Of a stretch of 64,000 nucleotides of DNA, positions 49,282 through 57,931 are shown piece by piece (position 1 is the first letter of the stretch; every line of letters starts with the position of its first letter). Location of the stretch: assembly GCF_011764425.1 (NCBI RefSeq), contig NZ_BLPF01000001.1, positions 3,525,001 to 3,589,000 on the forward strand. Reading direction: 5' to 3'. Made by a program: the position numbers and the translations under genes. The notes under the pieces are model-generated. The model had not been told where the DNA came from. It saw nothing but the letters and a program-made list of their open reading frames with translations, and made no database searches. Origin of the DNA: Phytohabitans houttuyneae. GTDB taxonomy: Bacteria > Actinomycetota > Actinomycetes > Mycobacteriales > Micromonosporaceae.

Positions 49282-50598
49282 CTACCGCCACCCCACATCG
49301 ATCCGATCGCCGCGCTCGTCGAAGAAGTGCAGCGCGTCCATCCGTACCGAAATGGCCAGCGGATGCCCCGCGGACACCGCGGGGTACGGCGCCAGCCGCA
49401 CCGCGAGCTCGGCCGGACGGCGGTGGTGGCGGCCCGGGTCGCTCAGCACGCTGGTGCGGTTGCCCTGCCCCATCGCCGGCTCCGGCCGCCCCGTCTCCCC
49501 GGCCGCGCGCCCGGTGAGCCGCTGCATCACGTGGCCGAAGCGGCGCAGGCGGCTTGTGCCGTTGGCCCCTTCGGTGTCGGTGACCGGCCCACCCAGGTCG
49601 TCGACCAGGATGGCGGTGGCTCCGATGTCCAGGAACGCGAGCGACTCGTGCCCGTGGTGCTCCAGGTATCGGATGCGCCCCTGCAACACGTCGCCCGGCG
49701 TGCCCGGCGCCACCGGCGTGAGGGCCTCCGCCCGCATGCCGACCACGATCCGCTCACCGTGGTAGTGCGCCACCGCACGGGCCCGGATGTCGTCCCACGG
49801 CAGGTAGAGCGCCTGCTCGCCGAGGTTGAGCGCGACGTACCGGTCGAGGTGCACGTAGACCGACGCCTCCAGCAGGTTCATGCGGGGGCTGCCGAGGAAG
49901 GCGGCGACGTAGAGGGTGGCGGGCCGCCCGTACACCTGGGTGGGTGTGCCCACGTCCTGGAGCACGCCCTTGCGCATGATCGCGACGCGGTCGGCCATGG
50001 TCAGCGCCTCGGCCTGGTCGTGCGTCACGTAGATCGTGCTGACGCCCAGCTCGCGCACCAGACCGGAGATCTCGGCACGCAGCTCGGCACGCAGACCACT
50101 GTCCAGGTTGGACAGCGGCTCGTCCATCAGGAACAGGCCCGGTCGCCGCACGATCGCCCGGCCCATCGCCACCCGCTGGCGCTGACCACCGGAGAGCTGG
50201 CTGGGCTTGCGCGAGAGCACGTCGCCGATCCCGAGCGCGCTCGCGACGTCGGCCACCCGCTCACCGCGCGGGAGCTGGTCGACGCCGGAGAGACGTAGAG
50301 GAAAACCAATATTCTCCCCAACAGTCATGTGGGGATATAACGCGAAATCCTGGAAAACCATCGCTATCCGCCGGTCGCGCGGCGGAAGATCGTTGGCTAG
50401 CTCGCCGTCAAGCAGGATCGCTCCCGTGGTCGGGTCTTCCAGCCCGGCGACCATGCGCAGCACGGTCGACTTGCCGCAGCCCGACGGGCCCAGGAGCACC
50501 ATGAATTCGCCATCGTTAACGTCGAGGCTGACGTTGTCGACAGCTACCGTGCCATCTGGAAAAACTTTGGTGACATCCTTGAGCGCGACGGTGGTCAC
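49282..50598 (-). CDS. ABC transporter ATP-binding protein, UgpC/MsmX-type
   Basis: A 438-residue ATPase starting at GTG 50598 behind GGGGAGG. Walker A (GPSGCGKST), Q-loop (MVFQDFALYPHMTVGENIGF), signature LSGGQRQRVAMGRAI, Walker B LFLMDEPLSNLD and H-loop YVTHDQAEALTMADRVAIM are intact. The C-terminal regulatory (TOBE/OB) region (240-438) is longer than usual (370) with a linker around 320-370 (RRFGHVMQRLTGRA). It belongs to the shared ATPases that power several carbohydrate ABC importers; no permease or binding protein is adjacent, so it probably serves distant systems. Confidence 0.93.
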   Translation of the reverse strand: MTTVALKDVTKVFPDGTVAVDNVSLDVNDGEFMVLLGPSGCGKSTVLRMVAGLEDPTTGAILLDGELANDLPPRDRRIAMVFQDFALYPHMTVGENIGFPLRLSGVDQLPRGERVADVASALGIGDVLSRKPSQLSGGQRQRVAMGRAIVRRPGLFLMDEPLSNLDSGLRAELRAEISGLVRELGVSTIYVTHDQAEALTMADRVAIMRKGVLQDVGTPTQVYGRPATLYVAAFLGSPRMNLLEASVYVHLDRYVALNLGEQALYLPWDDIRARAVAHYHGERIVVGMRAEALTPVAPGTPGDVLQGRIRYLEHHGHESLAFLDIGATAILVDDLGGPVTDTEGANGTSRLRRFGHVMQRLTGRAAGETGRPEPAMGQGNRTSVLSDPGRHHRRPAELAVRLAPYPAVSAGHPLAISVRMDALHFFDERGDRIDVGWR

Positions 50599-50777
50599 CG
50601 TCACCTCCCCGCAGCTTCGTTGCCGGCCCCCGAATAGGTAACTGTGACGAGCGTTACGGCTTCAGCCCATCGGGTAAACGTGCCATGTTCGTGGTGTGAC
50701 AGGGTGATTACTGCCCAGTTCAGACGAGTTTTTCCGTACCCCCGGCTATGGGGGCGCAAACCGGCAGGAAAAACGCG

Positions 50778-52574
50778 TCAGCGCCCGGCGGCGCCGTAAC
50801 TCCACGTCCGCCACGCGTCCACGGTCACCAACGCCACAACGTAGAGGCCGAGCATCGCGAACGCGGCGGTGGCCGCACCGGCCAACGCGCCGACGACGAG
50901 CACCGCCACCCGGCCGTCCCAGCCCAGCCCCAGACGGTGCAGTGGCGGCCCCTCGATCCGCTTCTCCAGCCGCGTCGTGAAGTCGGCGTGGTGCAGCGCG
51001 AGCGCGGCCAGCAGGAGGTACACGACGGGTAGCGGCACGCCGTACGCCACGCCGAGCGCGACCACGAAGAGCAGCTCGGCCGCGCGCAGCGCCGCCGGCA
51101 CGAGCCAGTCGAGCGGGCCGTCGTGCGGGTGCCACGCGCCGAGCGCGGCGACGAGCACCAACGCGACGAGGGCGGCGACCACCGCGTCGCTCCCGCCCGA
51201 CCGCGCCACGAGCAGCGCCACCCCCGCGCCGACCACCGCGAGCAGGGCCACGGCGAGCGGCTGGACCGCCCACCGCCGCACGAGGGCGGCGGCACCGTCG
51301 TCGCGGTAGAGCGTCGGGTCGGCCGACGCGAAGACCGGCACCCGCATCGAGAGCGCGCGGGCGGTGCGCAGGACCAGCGTGTACGCGGCGGAGAGTCCCA
51401 TGCACCCCAGCACCGCCACCAGCGCCACCTGCTGGTCGAAGAGCGCGGCGCACACCGCGATCACGGCCCACCGCGCGCCCATCGGGAAGAGGGCGGTCTG
51501 CTTGAGCCAGTACGCGGGAGAGCCCTGGTCGGACTGCACGCGGTGGGAGAGCCGGCCGAGCCGCCCGGTGCGCGGGGTGGCGCGGGCGGCGGCCTCGTCG
51601 TGCAACGCGAGGTACCACGTGTCGGTCTGCTGCCGCACGGCGACCAGCAGCAGGACGCCGACGGCGAGCGCCCACCCGTCGCCATGCGCGCCGGCCGCGA
51701 GCCCGGCGTAGACCACGGCCTCCTTGACCCGGTCAGACATCGTGTCGAGCCACCCGCCGAACGGGCTGAAGCGCCGCGTGTACCGCGCCAGCTGGCCGTC
51801 GACCCGGTCGAGCACGAAGCCGAGGTAGAGCAGGAGCGCGCCGAGCACCAGCGCGGGCCGGCCGCCGGCCCAGAACAGCAGCGCGGCGGCGACCACGAGC
51901 GCCACCGACGCGGCGGTGACCGTGTTGGGCCCGACGCCCACCCGGGCCGCCCAGCCGGTGAGGCGCGGTGACCAGGAGCTGACCAGGTACGTCGCGACGA
52001 GGTCGTCGCGCTCCCGCACCGCCAGCCGCAGCTCGACCTCCTCCGGGTGGATCTCGGCGATCGTGGCCTGGGCGGCCGCGCGCGCCACGCCGTCGCGGGC
52101 GCGGGCGGCGACGAGCTGGCGCACCCGCTGGCTGAAGACCGTGACGCCCACGCGGCGCAGGGCCTCGGGCAGCGAGTCGAGGCCCACCCCGACCCCGCCG
52201 CGCGCGGCCGCCATCAGGTCGGGCAGCTCGGGCGGGTCGACCCGCAGGGCGCCGGCGAAGGCCGCGTTGGGCTCGCCGGGCACCAGGCGGCCGCGCTCCT
52301 CGCGCACCCGCTCGCCCCGGGAGCCGGACGCCACCTCGACGACCAGGGCGACGGTCGAGCCGGCCGGGTTGGTGGCCAGGTGGCGGAGCACGGCCGTGTG
52401 TGCGACGAGGTCGTCGGAGCAGATCAGCAACGACTCTTCGGACGTGCTGGCCATGCCGGCCAGACCGGCGAGGTCGGGGACGGCCACGACCTTGTCCGCA
52501 CCGGCAGCGCGCAACTGCTCCGAGATGGGCCCGGCGGTCAGCTCCAGCCCGGAGGTGACGATGACACCCAACAT
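50778..52574 (-). CDS. CDP-alcohol phosphatidyltransferase-family protein with N-terminal nucleotidyltransferase-like and C-terminal DUF5941-type region
   Basis: A 598-residue three-part protein. The N-terminal ~190 residues have a sugar-nucleotidyltransferase-like fold without clear metal ligands (VIVTSGLELTAGPISEQLRA; LLICSDDLVAHTAV). The central CDP-alcohol phosphotransferase signature is perfect in the D-x2-D-G-x2-A-R-x8-G-x3-D-x3-D pattern (DRVDGQLAR, then FGGWLDTMSD). About seven membrane helices follow to the end. Such proteins make phosphatidyl-type lipids or inositol-linked intermediates. The last third matches what is called DUF5941 in actinobacteria. The role is inferred only. Confidence 0.88.
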   Translation of the reverse strand: MLGVIVTSGLELTAGPISEQLRAAGADKVVAVPDLAGLAGMASTSEESLLICSDDLVAHTAVLRHLATNPAGSTVALVVEVASGSRGERVREERGRLVPGEPNAAFAGALRVDPPELPDLMAAARGGVGVGLDSLPEALRRVGVTVFSQRVRQLVAARARDGVARAAAQATIAEIHPEEVELRLAVRERDDLVATYLVSSWSPRLTGWAARVGVGPNTVTAASVALVVAAALLFWAGGRPALVLGALLLYLGFVLDRVDGQLARYTRRFSPFGGWLDTMSDRVKEAVVYAGLAAGAHGDGWALAVGVLLLVAVRQQTDTWYLALHDEAAARATPRTGRLGRLSHRVQSDQGSPAYWLKQTALFPMGARWAVIAVCAALFDQQVALVAVLGCMGLSAAYTLVLRTARALSMRVPVFASADPTLYRDDGAAALVRRWAVQPLAVALLAVVGAGVALLVARSGGSDAVVAALVALVLVAALGAWHPHDGPLDWLVPAALRAAELLFVVALGVAYGVPLPVVYLLLAALALHHADFTTRLEKRIEGPPLHRLGLGWDGRVAVLVVGALAGAATAAFAMLGLYVVALVTVDAWRTWSYGAAGR

Positions 52575-52719
52575 CGATGAGCCGCCCTACCCCAGGAATT
52601 GACGCCGGCCAGGTTAGCAGCCATCAGCCCAGCTCAGGGAAAGCCCTCAGGCGCCGTTCAGGGCGCGGTCCATCGCGCTGCGGAGGCGGGCGGCGCCGCC
52701 CGCTCATACCGTGGACTAC

Positions 52720-52923
52720 ATGAGGACGAAACTCGTACGACCCCGAGACCAACGGATGATCGCCGGTGTCTGCGCCGGCCTCGGACGCCGCTTCGGCATC
52801 TCCGCGAACGCGATGCGGCTGATCTTCCTCATCTCCTGCCTGCTGCCCGGCCCGCAGTTCGTGATCTACATCGCGCTGTGGATCATCATGCCGAACGAGG
52901 ACCGCTACGCAGCCACGCACTAG
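52720..52923 (+). CDS. PspC-domain protein
   Basis: A 67-residue protein consisting of a PspC domain alone: KLVRPRDQRMIAGVCAGLGR, FGISANAMRLIFLISCLLPG, and VIYIALWIIMPNED. It has one or two membrane helices. PspC proteins signal envelope stress; single-domain versions are common in actinobacteria. A GTG three codons upstream (52711) is also possible. It is followed by a dispersed repeat copy G. Confidence 0.88.
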   Translation: MRTKLVRPRDQRMIAGVCAGLGRRFGISANAMRLIFLISCLLPGPQFVIYIALWIIMPNEDRYAATH

Positions 52924-52945
52924 CCGAGCCCTTCCACATGACATT

Positions 52946-53057
52946 GAGCTACCGCGATGTCCGTGGTGGTCCGGACCGTTGCGCGGGGCCCCGGGGAAAC
53001 GTGGAGCGCAGCGGAGCGTTTCTCGGGGTGCGTTCCCGCGGCCTCACCCTCCGCGGT
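52946..53057 (+). repeat. dispersed repeat, copy G (long form)
   Basis: Forward long copy beginning 22 bp after the PspC gene: GAGCTACCGCGATGTCCGTG, GTGGTCCGGACCGTTG, the CGCGGGGCCCCGGGGAAACG-type extra segment and CCGCGGCCTCACCCTCC. Apart from a 3-base difference in the T/C run it is nearly identical to copy F. Confidence 0.92.
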
Positions 53058-53386
53058 GCAAGAGCCCCGCGTCGGCGACCGTCACAAGGTCCGGCTGGTG
53101 TCTCGGCAGGCTGGCGAGGTGAGTTCGCGGAACCAGCGGTCCGGACCCACCCACGGTCGGCCCCACCCCACCTGGAACGAGGGTGTCGCGCCGCAACGTC
53201 CGTGACCTCAGGACAGCCCGCCACCTCCGGCAACGGCATCGCGCCCAGCACCCACCGGTCTGTGGACCCACCGGACGCCACCGCCGCGTCCAAGGCGCAC
53301 TCCGGGGCTGGGCGCAGCGATGCGCCCAGCTTTGGAGCCTGCCGCACCCCGCCGCCAGCGGACCGAAGCGCGCCGGCGCTCACACC
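53058..53386. other. 329-bp gap without a recognised gene
   Basis: Lies between repeat copy G and the end of the glycosyltransferase gene. No family-like frame, hairpin or repeat stands out. Confidence 0.5.
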
Positions 53387-54634
53387 TCAGGCGTTGGTGG
53401 AGGCGAGCTGCGCGGCGGTGCTGGCCACCGGCGAGTTGACGCGGCGCAGGCTCAGCAGGCTGGAGAAGAGGCCGGCGAAGATCACGGTGAGGCCCACGCC
53501 GATGCAGGTGGACGAAGGCAGCACCACGCGGAGCGCCTCGCCCAGGTCCTGGGCGCCGAAGCCGCGCGCGCCCCAGGCGGAGAATGCCAGGATGCTGCCG
53601 GCGAGGCCGACCAGCACGAGCAGCACGCCGACCGCGGTGCAGGTCTCCAGCCGGACCAGGCGGATCCACCGCTCGGACTGGCGCTCGCTGGTGATGCCCT
53701 CGTTGTGCCCGTAGATCAGGGCGAACGCGCCGAACATCAGCAGCTGCGTGCCCACGAGCATGGCCAGGCAGGTGTAGACGAGCGTGTTGATGTCGAAGCC
53801 GACGCCGGCCACGCGCAGCGGGCCCACCGTCAGGATCGACGTGCCGATCAGGCCGAGGACGAACAGGATCGCGCCGGGCCAGATCAGCGTCTTGCGCGGC
53901 GCGAAGACCAGCAGGAAGCGCAGGTGGCGCCAGCCGTCGCGCCAGGTGCGCAGGTGCGGCGGGCGGCTGCGGCCGTCGGGCTGGAGGGTGGTTGGCACCT
54001 CGACGATGTCGTAGTCGTTGAGCGCGGCGCGCACCACCAGCTCGGAGGCGAACTCCATGCCGGGCATGCAGAGCCCGAGCTGGCGGATGCGGTCGCGGTT
54101 GAAGCCGCGGATGCCGCAGTGGAAGTCGCCGACGTGACTGAGGCTCTTGCCGAACAGGCGGCGGCCGAGGAAGGACAGCACCGGGTTGCCCAGGTAGCGG
54201 TGCAGCGGCGGCATGGCACCGGGGGCGATGCCGCCCCGGAAGCGGTTGCCCATCACGAGGTCGTGACCGGCACGCAGCTCCCGGATAAAGGGCTCAAGAT
54301 TGGACAAGTCATACGAATCGTCCGCATCGCCCATGATGATGTACTTGCCGCGCGCTTCGGCGATGCCGTTGAGCAGCGCCCCGCCGTAGCCGCGGATCGG
54401 CGCGTGCGCGACCCGCGCGCCCGCCTTGATCGCGATGTCCTGCGACCCGTCGGTCGAGCCGTTGTCGCTGACCAGCACCTCTCCGACCACGCCCAGCTCG
54501 TCGAGCGCGCGACGCGCCTTGGTCACGCAGACCTCGAGCGTCTCCGCTTCGTTGAGGCAGGGCAGCAGGACGGTGACCTCGATGTCGACGTCGTCCTTCG
54601 CCACGGTGCTGGCCACAGGCATACTCCCGGTCAC
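53387..54634 (-). CDS. family 2 glycosyltransferase with C-terminal membrane helices (polyprenyl-phosphate sugar transferase type)
   Basis: A 415-residue membrane-bound enzyme. GT2 motifs: VTVLLPCLNEAETLEVCVTK, VLVSDNGSTDGSQDIA, GYGGALLNGIAEARGKYIIM, and GDADDSYDLSNLEPF as the DxD metal site. FHCGIRGFNRDRI and EFASELVVRAALNDYDIVEV follow. Four membrane helices lie in the C-terminal 140 residues. The plan matches the Dol-P-Glc/undecaprenyl-P-sugar synthase type. A GTG starts at 54634, with an ATG four codons later. The substrates are not known. Confidence 0.92.
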   Translation of the reverse strand: MTGSMPVASTVAKDDVDIEVTVLLPCLNEAETLEVCVTKARRALDELGVVGEVLVSDNGSTDGSQDIAIKAGARVAHAPIRGYGGALLNGIAEARGKYIIMGDADDSYDLSNLEPFIRELRAGHDLVMGNRFRGGIAPGAMPPLHRYLGNPVLSFLGRRLFGKSLSHVGDFHCGIRGFNRDRIRQLGLCMPGMEFASELVVRAALNDYDIVEVPTTLQPDGRSRPPHLRTWRDGWRHLRFLLVFAPRKTLIWPGAILFVLGLIGTSILTVGPLRVAGVGFDINTLVYTCLAMLVGTQLLMFGAFALIYGHNEGITSERQSERWIRLVRLETCTAVGVLLVLVGLAGSILAFSAWGARGFGAQDLGEALRVVLPSSTCIGVGLTVIFAGLFSSLLSLRRVNSPVASTAAQLASTNA

Positions 54635-54819
54635 AGTGCTGATTGTCCTTGCCGGCGGACTCTACGCGCGATGAAATCGCAGGTGGGTCAGACCTGCCGG
54701 GCGTTGCCCGCGGCCCGCGCCACCCGCATGAGGATAGCGGGTGGCGCTGGCAACCCCGGTCCGCGCTCCGCGCGGACACTTCGCGCACCTTCGATGCACG
54801 CTTACGACCGCACGTGTCG

Positions 54820-55578
54820 CTATGCGGCGGTATAGGTGACCTTGACCTGTGTGTAACCAAGTGATCGCAGAAGGCCGGTCAGCATGTTGCGGGTATTTTC
54901 CTCGGCCCGCTGCGCCAAGCCGCTTTCTCGCGCCGCTGCGGTGATCCGCTCCTGCGCCAGCCGGTACACCTCCTGCTGGCGGTTGGGATCACCGCCGAAC
55001 ACCTCGCCCAGCCGGTTGAGCAGCCCGCGCTCCTCGGCGAAGACGTAGCTGTTTTCCAGGTCGAGCGAGGCCTCGGTGAGCTGCGGCGCGGGCAGCGTCA
55101 CCTCGGCCGAGGTGCGGTCGGCGGACTCGACGATCGCTCCGTCGCCGATCTTGCCGAAGTCGACGTATGCGTCCACCGAGCCGGCGCCGACGAACAGCGT
55201 GCGCTGGTTGACCAGGAAGTCCGGCACGTACTTACGGTCGCGCTCAAGGTCGATGACGACCTGGAAGTTGCCCTCGGCGGCCACGTAGCGGCTCAGGTCC
55301 TGGATCGACTGGAGCAGCGGCGGCTGGCTGCGGTCCTTGGTCTCCTCGGCGAACGGGTTTCGCCAGCTCGGCCACAGCCCGACGGCTTGGACGCTCAGCA
55401 CCAGGATCACGATCAGGCCGACGGCGCCGGCCATGAAGAACAGGGCTCGTCCCCGCCGCGCGCGGGGCGTCTCGGCGGGACTCTGGTCGTCGTCGTGAAA
55501 CCGCGGGTCGGGCCGCGGCTCCTGCGCCGTGGCCTGGCCTTTTTGGTATTCGGGAAACTCGCTGGTCGGGTGGTCCAT
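54820..55578 (-). CDS. DUF4230 domain-containing membrane protein
   Basis: A 252-residue protein with a polar N-terminus (1-45), one membrane helix (about 47-67, LFFMAGAVGLIVILVLSVQA) and an extracytoplasmic DUF4230 domain: PLLQSIQDLSRYVAAEGNFQ, VVIDLERDRKYVPDFLVNQR, TLFVGAGSVDAYVDFGKIGD, and TLPAPQLTEASLDLENSYVF. The rest is helical (QQEVYRLAQERITAAARESG). The function of DUF4230 is unknown. It is transcribed in the same direction as the glycosyltransferase gene. Confidence 0.9.
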   Translation of the reverse strand: MDHPTSEFPEYQKGQATAQEPRPDPRFHDDDQSPAETPRARRGRALFFMAGAVGLIVILVLSVQAVGLWPSWRNPFAEETKDRSQPPLLQSIQDLSRYVAAEGNFQVVIDLERDRKYVPDFLVNQRTLFVGAGSVDAYVDFGKIGDGAIVESADRTSAEVTLPAPQLTEASLDLENSYVFAEERGLLNRLGEVFGGDPNRQQEVYRLAQERITAAARESGLAQRAEENTRNMLTGLLRSLGYTQVKVTYTAA

Positions 55579-55679
55579 GTCCCGATCACCGTCCTCTTCA
55601 GACTTGCGCCCTTAAGAGAACGGTAAAGGTCGGGTACGACACCCGCATCTTGATCATTTAGGTCGGGCGGGTCAGCCGT

Positions 55680-56846
55680 TCAGACGAATGCTGACAAGCC
55701 GGTCAGCTTCTGCCCGATGACCAGTTGGTGGATCTCAGAGGTGCCCTCGTACGTGAGCACGCTCTCCAGGTTGTTGGCGTGGCGGAGCACCGGGTACTCC
55801 CCGCTGATCCCGTTGGCCCCGAGGATCGTGCGGCACTGGCGGGCGATGGCGAGCGCCTCCCGCACGTTGTTGAGCTTGGCGACGCTGACCTGCTCGGGGC
55901 GGATCCTGCCCGCGTCGGCGAGGCGGCCGAGGTGCAGCGCCAGCAGGTACCCCTTCTGCAGCTCAAGGGCCATGTCGGCGAGCTTGGCCTGTGTCAGCTG
56001 GAACCCGCCGATCGGCCGGCCGAACTGCTCCCGTGACACCGCGTAGTCAAGCGCCGTGTGCAGGCACTCCCGCGCCGCACCCAGCGCACCCCACGAGATG
56101 CCCTGCCGCGCCTCGGTCAGGCAGGACAGCGGGCCCTTCAGGCCCTGGACCTCGGGCAGGACGGCGTCGGCGGGCAGCCGCACCTCGTCGAGCACCAGCT
56201 CACCGGTCGAGGACGCGCGCAGCGACATCTTGTGCTTGATCTCGCGCGCGGTGACACCGGGTGAGTCCATCGGCACGACGAAGCCGCGCACCCCCTCCTC
56301 GGCCCGCGCCCACACCACCGCCACGTCGGCCACCGGCGCGTTGGTGATCCACATCTTGGTGCCGCTGAGCAGCCAGTCGTCGCCCGCGCGGCGGGCACGG
56401 GTCTTCATCGCGGCCGGGTCGGAGCCGTGGTCGGGCTCGGTCAGCCCGAAGCAGCCCAGCGCCTCGCCGGCGGCCATCGGCGGCAGCCACTGCCGCTTCT
56501 GCTCGGCGCTGCCGAAGCGCCAGATCGCGTACATGGCGAGAGAGCCCTGCACCGACACCAGCGACCGCACGCCCGAGTCGCCCGCCTCCAGCTCCAGGCA
56601 GGCCATCCCGTACGCCACGGCGGAGGCGCCGGCGCACCCGTATCCGGTCAGGTGCATGCCTAGCAGGCCGAGCTTGCCGAACTCCAGCGCGAGGTCGCGG
56701 GCCGGCACGTGCCCCTGCTCGTACCAATCCGCGACGTGCGGCCGCACCAGGTCGTCGACCACCTTGCGCACGACGTCGCGGATCTCCCGCTCCTCGTCGG
56801 TGTGCAGCGAGTCGACGTCGATCAGGTCGAGCGGAAGGGCGCGCAT
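55680..56846 (-). CDS. acyl-CoA dehydrogenase (glutaryl-CoA-dehydrogenase-like)
   Basis: A 388-residue flavoenzyme of usual length. TDEEREIRDVVRKVVDDLVR opens the helical domain; GCFGLTEPDHGSDPAAMKTR, then WLLSGTKMWITNAPVADVAV mark the FAD/substrate beta-domain; GALGAARECLHTALDYAVSR and GGFQLTQAKLADMALELQKG form the C-terminal domain, and the catalytic Glu lies in LTYEGTSEIHQLVIGQ. The EGTSE motif and the TEP.HGSDP run point to the glutaryl-CoA subfamily, but substrate specificity is inferred. A 1-bp overlap (TGATG) joins it to the small gene upstream. Confidence 0.95.
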   Translation of the reverse strand: MRALPLDLIDVDSLHTDEEREIRDVVRKVVDDLVRPHVADWYEQGHVPARDLALEFGKLGLLGMHLTGYGCAGASAVAYGMACLELEAGDSGVRSLVSVQGSLAMYAIWRFGSAEQKRQWLPPMAAGEALGCFGLTEPDHGSDPAAMKTRARRAGDDWLLSGTKMWITNAPVADVAVVWARAEEGVRGFVVPMDSPGVTAREIKHKMSLRASSTGELVLDEVRLPADAVLPEVQGLKGPLSCLTEARQGISWGALGAARECLHTALDYAVSREQFGRPIGGFQLTQAKLADMALELQKGYLLALHLGRLADAGRIRPEQVSVAKLNNVREALAIARQCRTILGANGISGEYPVLRHANNLESVLTYEGTSEIHQLVIGQKLTGLSAFV

Positions 56847-57160
56847 CAGCTCAACACCAGCACTCTCGCGTGGATCTGGTTGCGCTGCTGCAGGGCCGCG
56901 CGGAGCGCCCGGTGCAGGCCGTCTTCGAGATAGAGCGCGCCGTTCCACTGGACGACGTGTGGAAAGAGGTCGCCGTAGAACGTCGAGTCTTCGGCGAGCA
57001 GCTTGTCGAGGGCGAGCTCGCGCTTGGTCGTGATGAGCTGGTCGATCCGGATCGGCCGTGGTGGGATCTCCGCCCACTGCTTCAGCGTGAGGCCGTGGTC
57101 GGGATACGGACGCCCGTCCCGAACCGCCTTGAAGATCACGACGGCACGCTCCCCTCCCAT
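56846..57160 (-). CDS. small conserved protein with ParB/sulfiredoxin-like motif
   Basis: A 104-residue protein from GGERAVVIFKAVRDGRPYPD. IDQLITTKRELALDKLLAED, TFYGDLFPHVVQWNGALYLE and DGLHRALRAALQQRNQIHAR make a pattern like the ParB N-terminal (Srx-like) fold, whose conserved DG.HR motif binds nucleotide. The protein is widespread in Micromonosporaceae (recalled). The Met at 57160 is chosen because the frame before it is basic and low complexity. Overlap of one base with the dehydrogenase suggests cotranscription, but a shared role is not evident. Confidence 0.72.
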   Translation of the reverse strand: MGGERAVVIFKAVRDGRPYPDHGLTLKQWAEIPPRPIRIDQLITTKRELALDKLLAEDSTFYGDLFPHVVQWNGALYLEDGLHRALRAALQQRNQIHARVLVLS

Positions 57161-57310
57161 GTCGCCGTACCCGTTGTCGACCGGATGCCAGCCTAGCGAC
57201 CGCCGCCGACACCTCGGTTTGTTCCTTAGTGAACCCTTTTCGCCGCCACTTCCGGTTGTCCGCACCACTCACCCAACGCGCTGTCCCGGCGAAAAGGGGC
57301 CAAATGTCAG

Positions 57311-57928
57311 CTATATTGCACGCCGTCCTGTCCAGTGGCCGCGGTGGATGACCTGGTCGGGTGGCCGCTGCCCCCGCTTGAGGGACGGCGAGCGGCGGTC
57401 CGGAGCCGGATAGCCGACCGTGATCGCCCCGATCGGGGAAAACTCCGGCGGCACCCCGAATGCCTCGCGGTAGCCCGCGACCCGCTGGGGCGGGATGCCG
57501 AAGAAGCACGCGCCAAGCCCCTCGTCGACGGCCGTGAGCAGCATCAACAGGCTGGCGAAGCCGGCGTCGATGTCCCAGTACGGCGCCGGCCAGCGGCCCG
57601 GGTCGCGGTCGGTCCAGCCCTTGTCCGGCTCCGCGTACCGCTCGAGGTACACCGAGCGGTTGGAATGCGCGACCACCACGAGCGGTGCGCGGCTCATGCC
57701 GGCCAGCCAGCCGGTCATCCCGTTTCCCTCGGGCGTGGTGGCCGCCCAGAACCGCTCCCGGTCGGCCTGCTCGGTCAGGACGAGGAAGCCCCAACCCTGC
57801 GAGAAGCCGGCCGACGGCGCGCGGGTGGCGTGGGCGAGCAGGCGCTCGACCGCCTCGGGCGGCACCGGCCGGTCCGGGTCGTAGTTGCGGACCATGCGGC
57901 GGCGCCGCACCACGTCGCGGAACTCCAC
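57311..57928 (-). CDS. nitroreductase family protein
   Basis: A 205-residue FMN-dependent reductase. MEFRDVVRRRRMVRNYDPDR and PVPPEAVERLLAHATRAPSA are the FMN phosphate-binding start; SQGWGFLVLTEQADRERFWA, then FASLLMLLTAVDEGLGACFF and FGVPPEFSPIGAITVGYPA complete the fold. It lies 4 bp before the aldose epimerase-like gene and on the same strand. Substrate (quinones, nitro compounds, flavins) unknown. Confidence 0.93.
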   Translation of the reverse strand: MEFRDVVRRRRMVRNYDPDRPVPPEAVERLLAHATRAPSAGFSQGWGFLVLTEQADRERFWAATTPEGNGMTGWLAGMSRAPLVVVAHSNRSVYLERYAEPDKGWTDRDPGRWPAPYWDIDAGFASLLMLLTAVDEGLGACFFGIPPQRVAGYREAFGVPPEFSPIGAITVGYPAPDRRSPSLKRGQRPPDQVIHRGHWTGRRAI

Positions 57929-57931
57929 CGC

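Noticed and set aside
50638-50657. GTAAC...GTTAC pair upstream of the ABC ATPase gene as an operator
   Set aside because: Arms of only 5 bp with a 10-base gap; could be chance.
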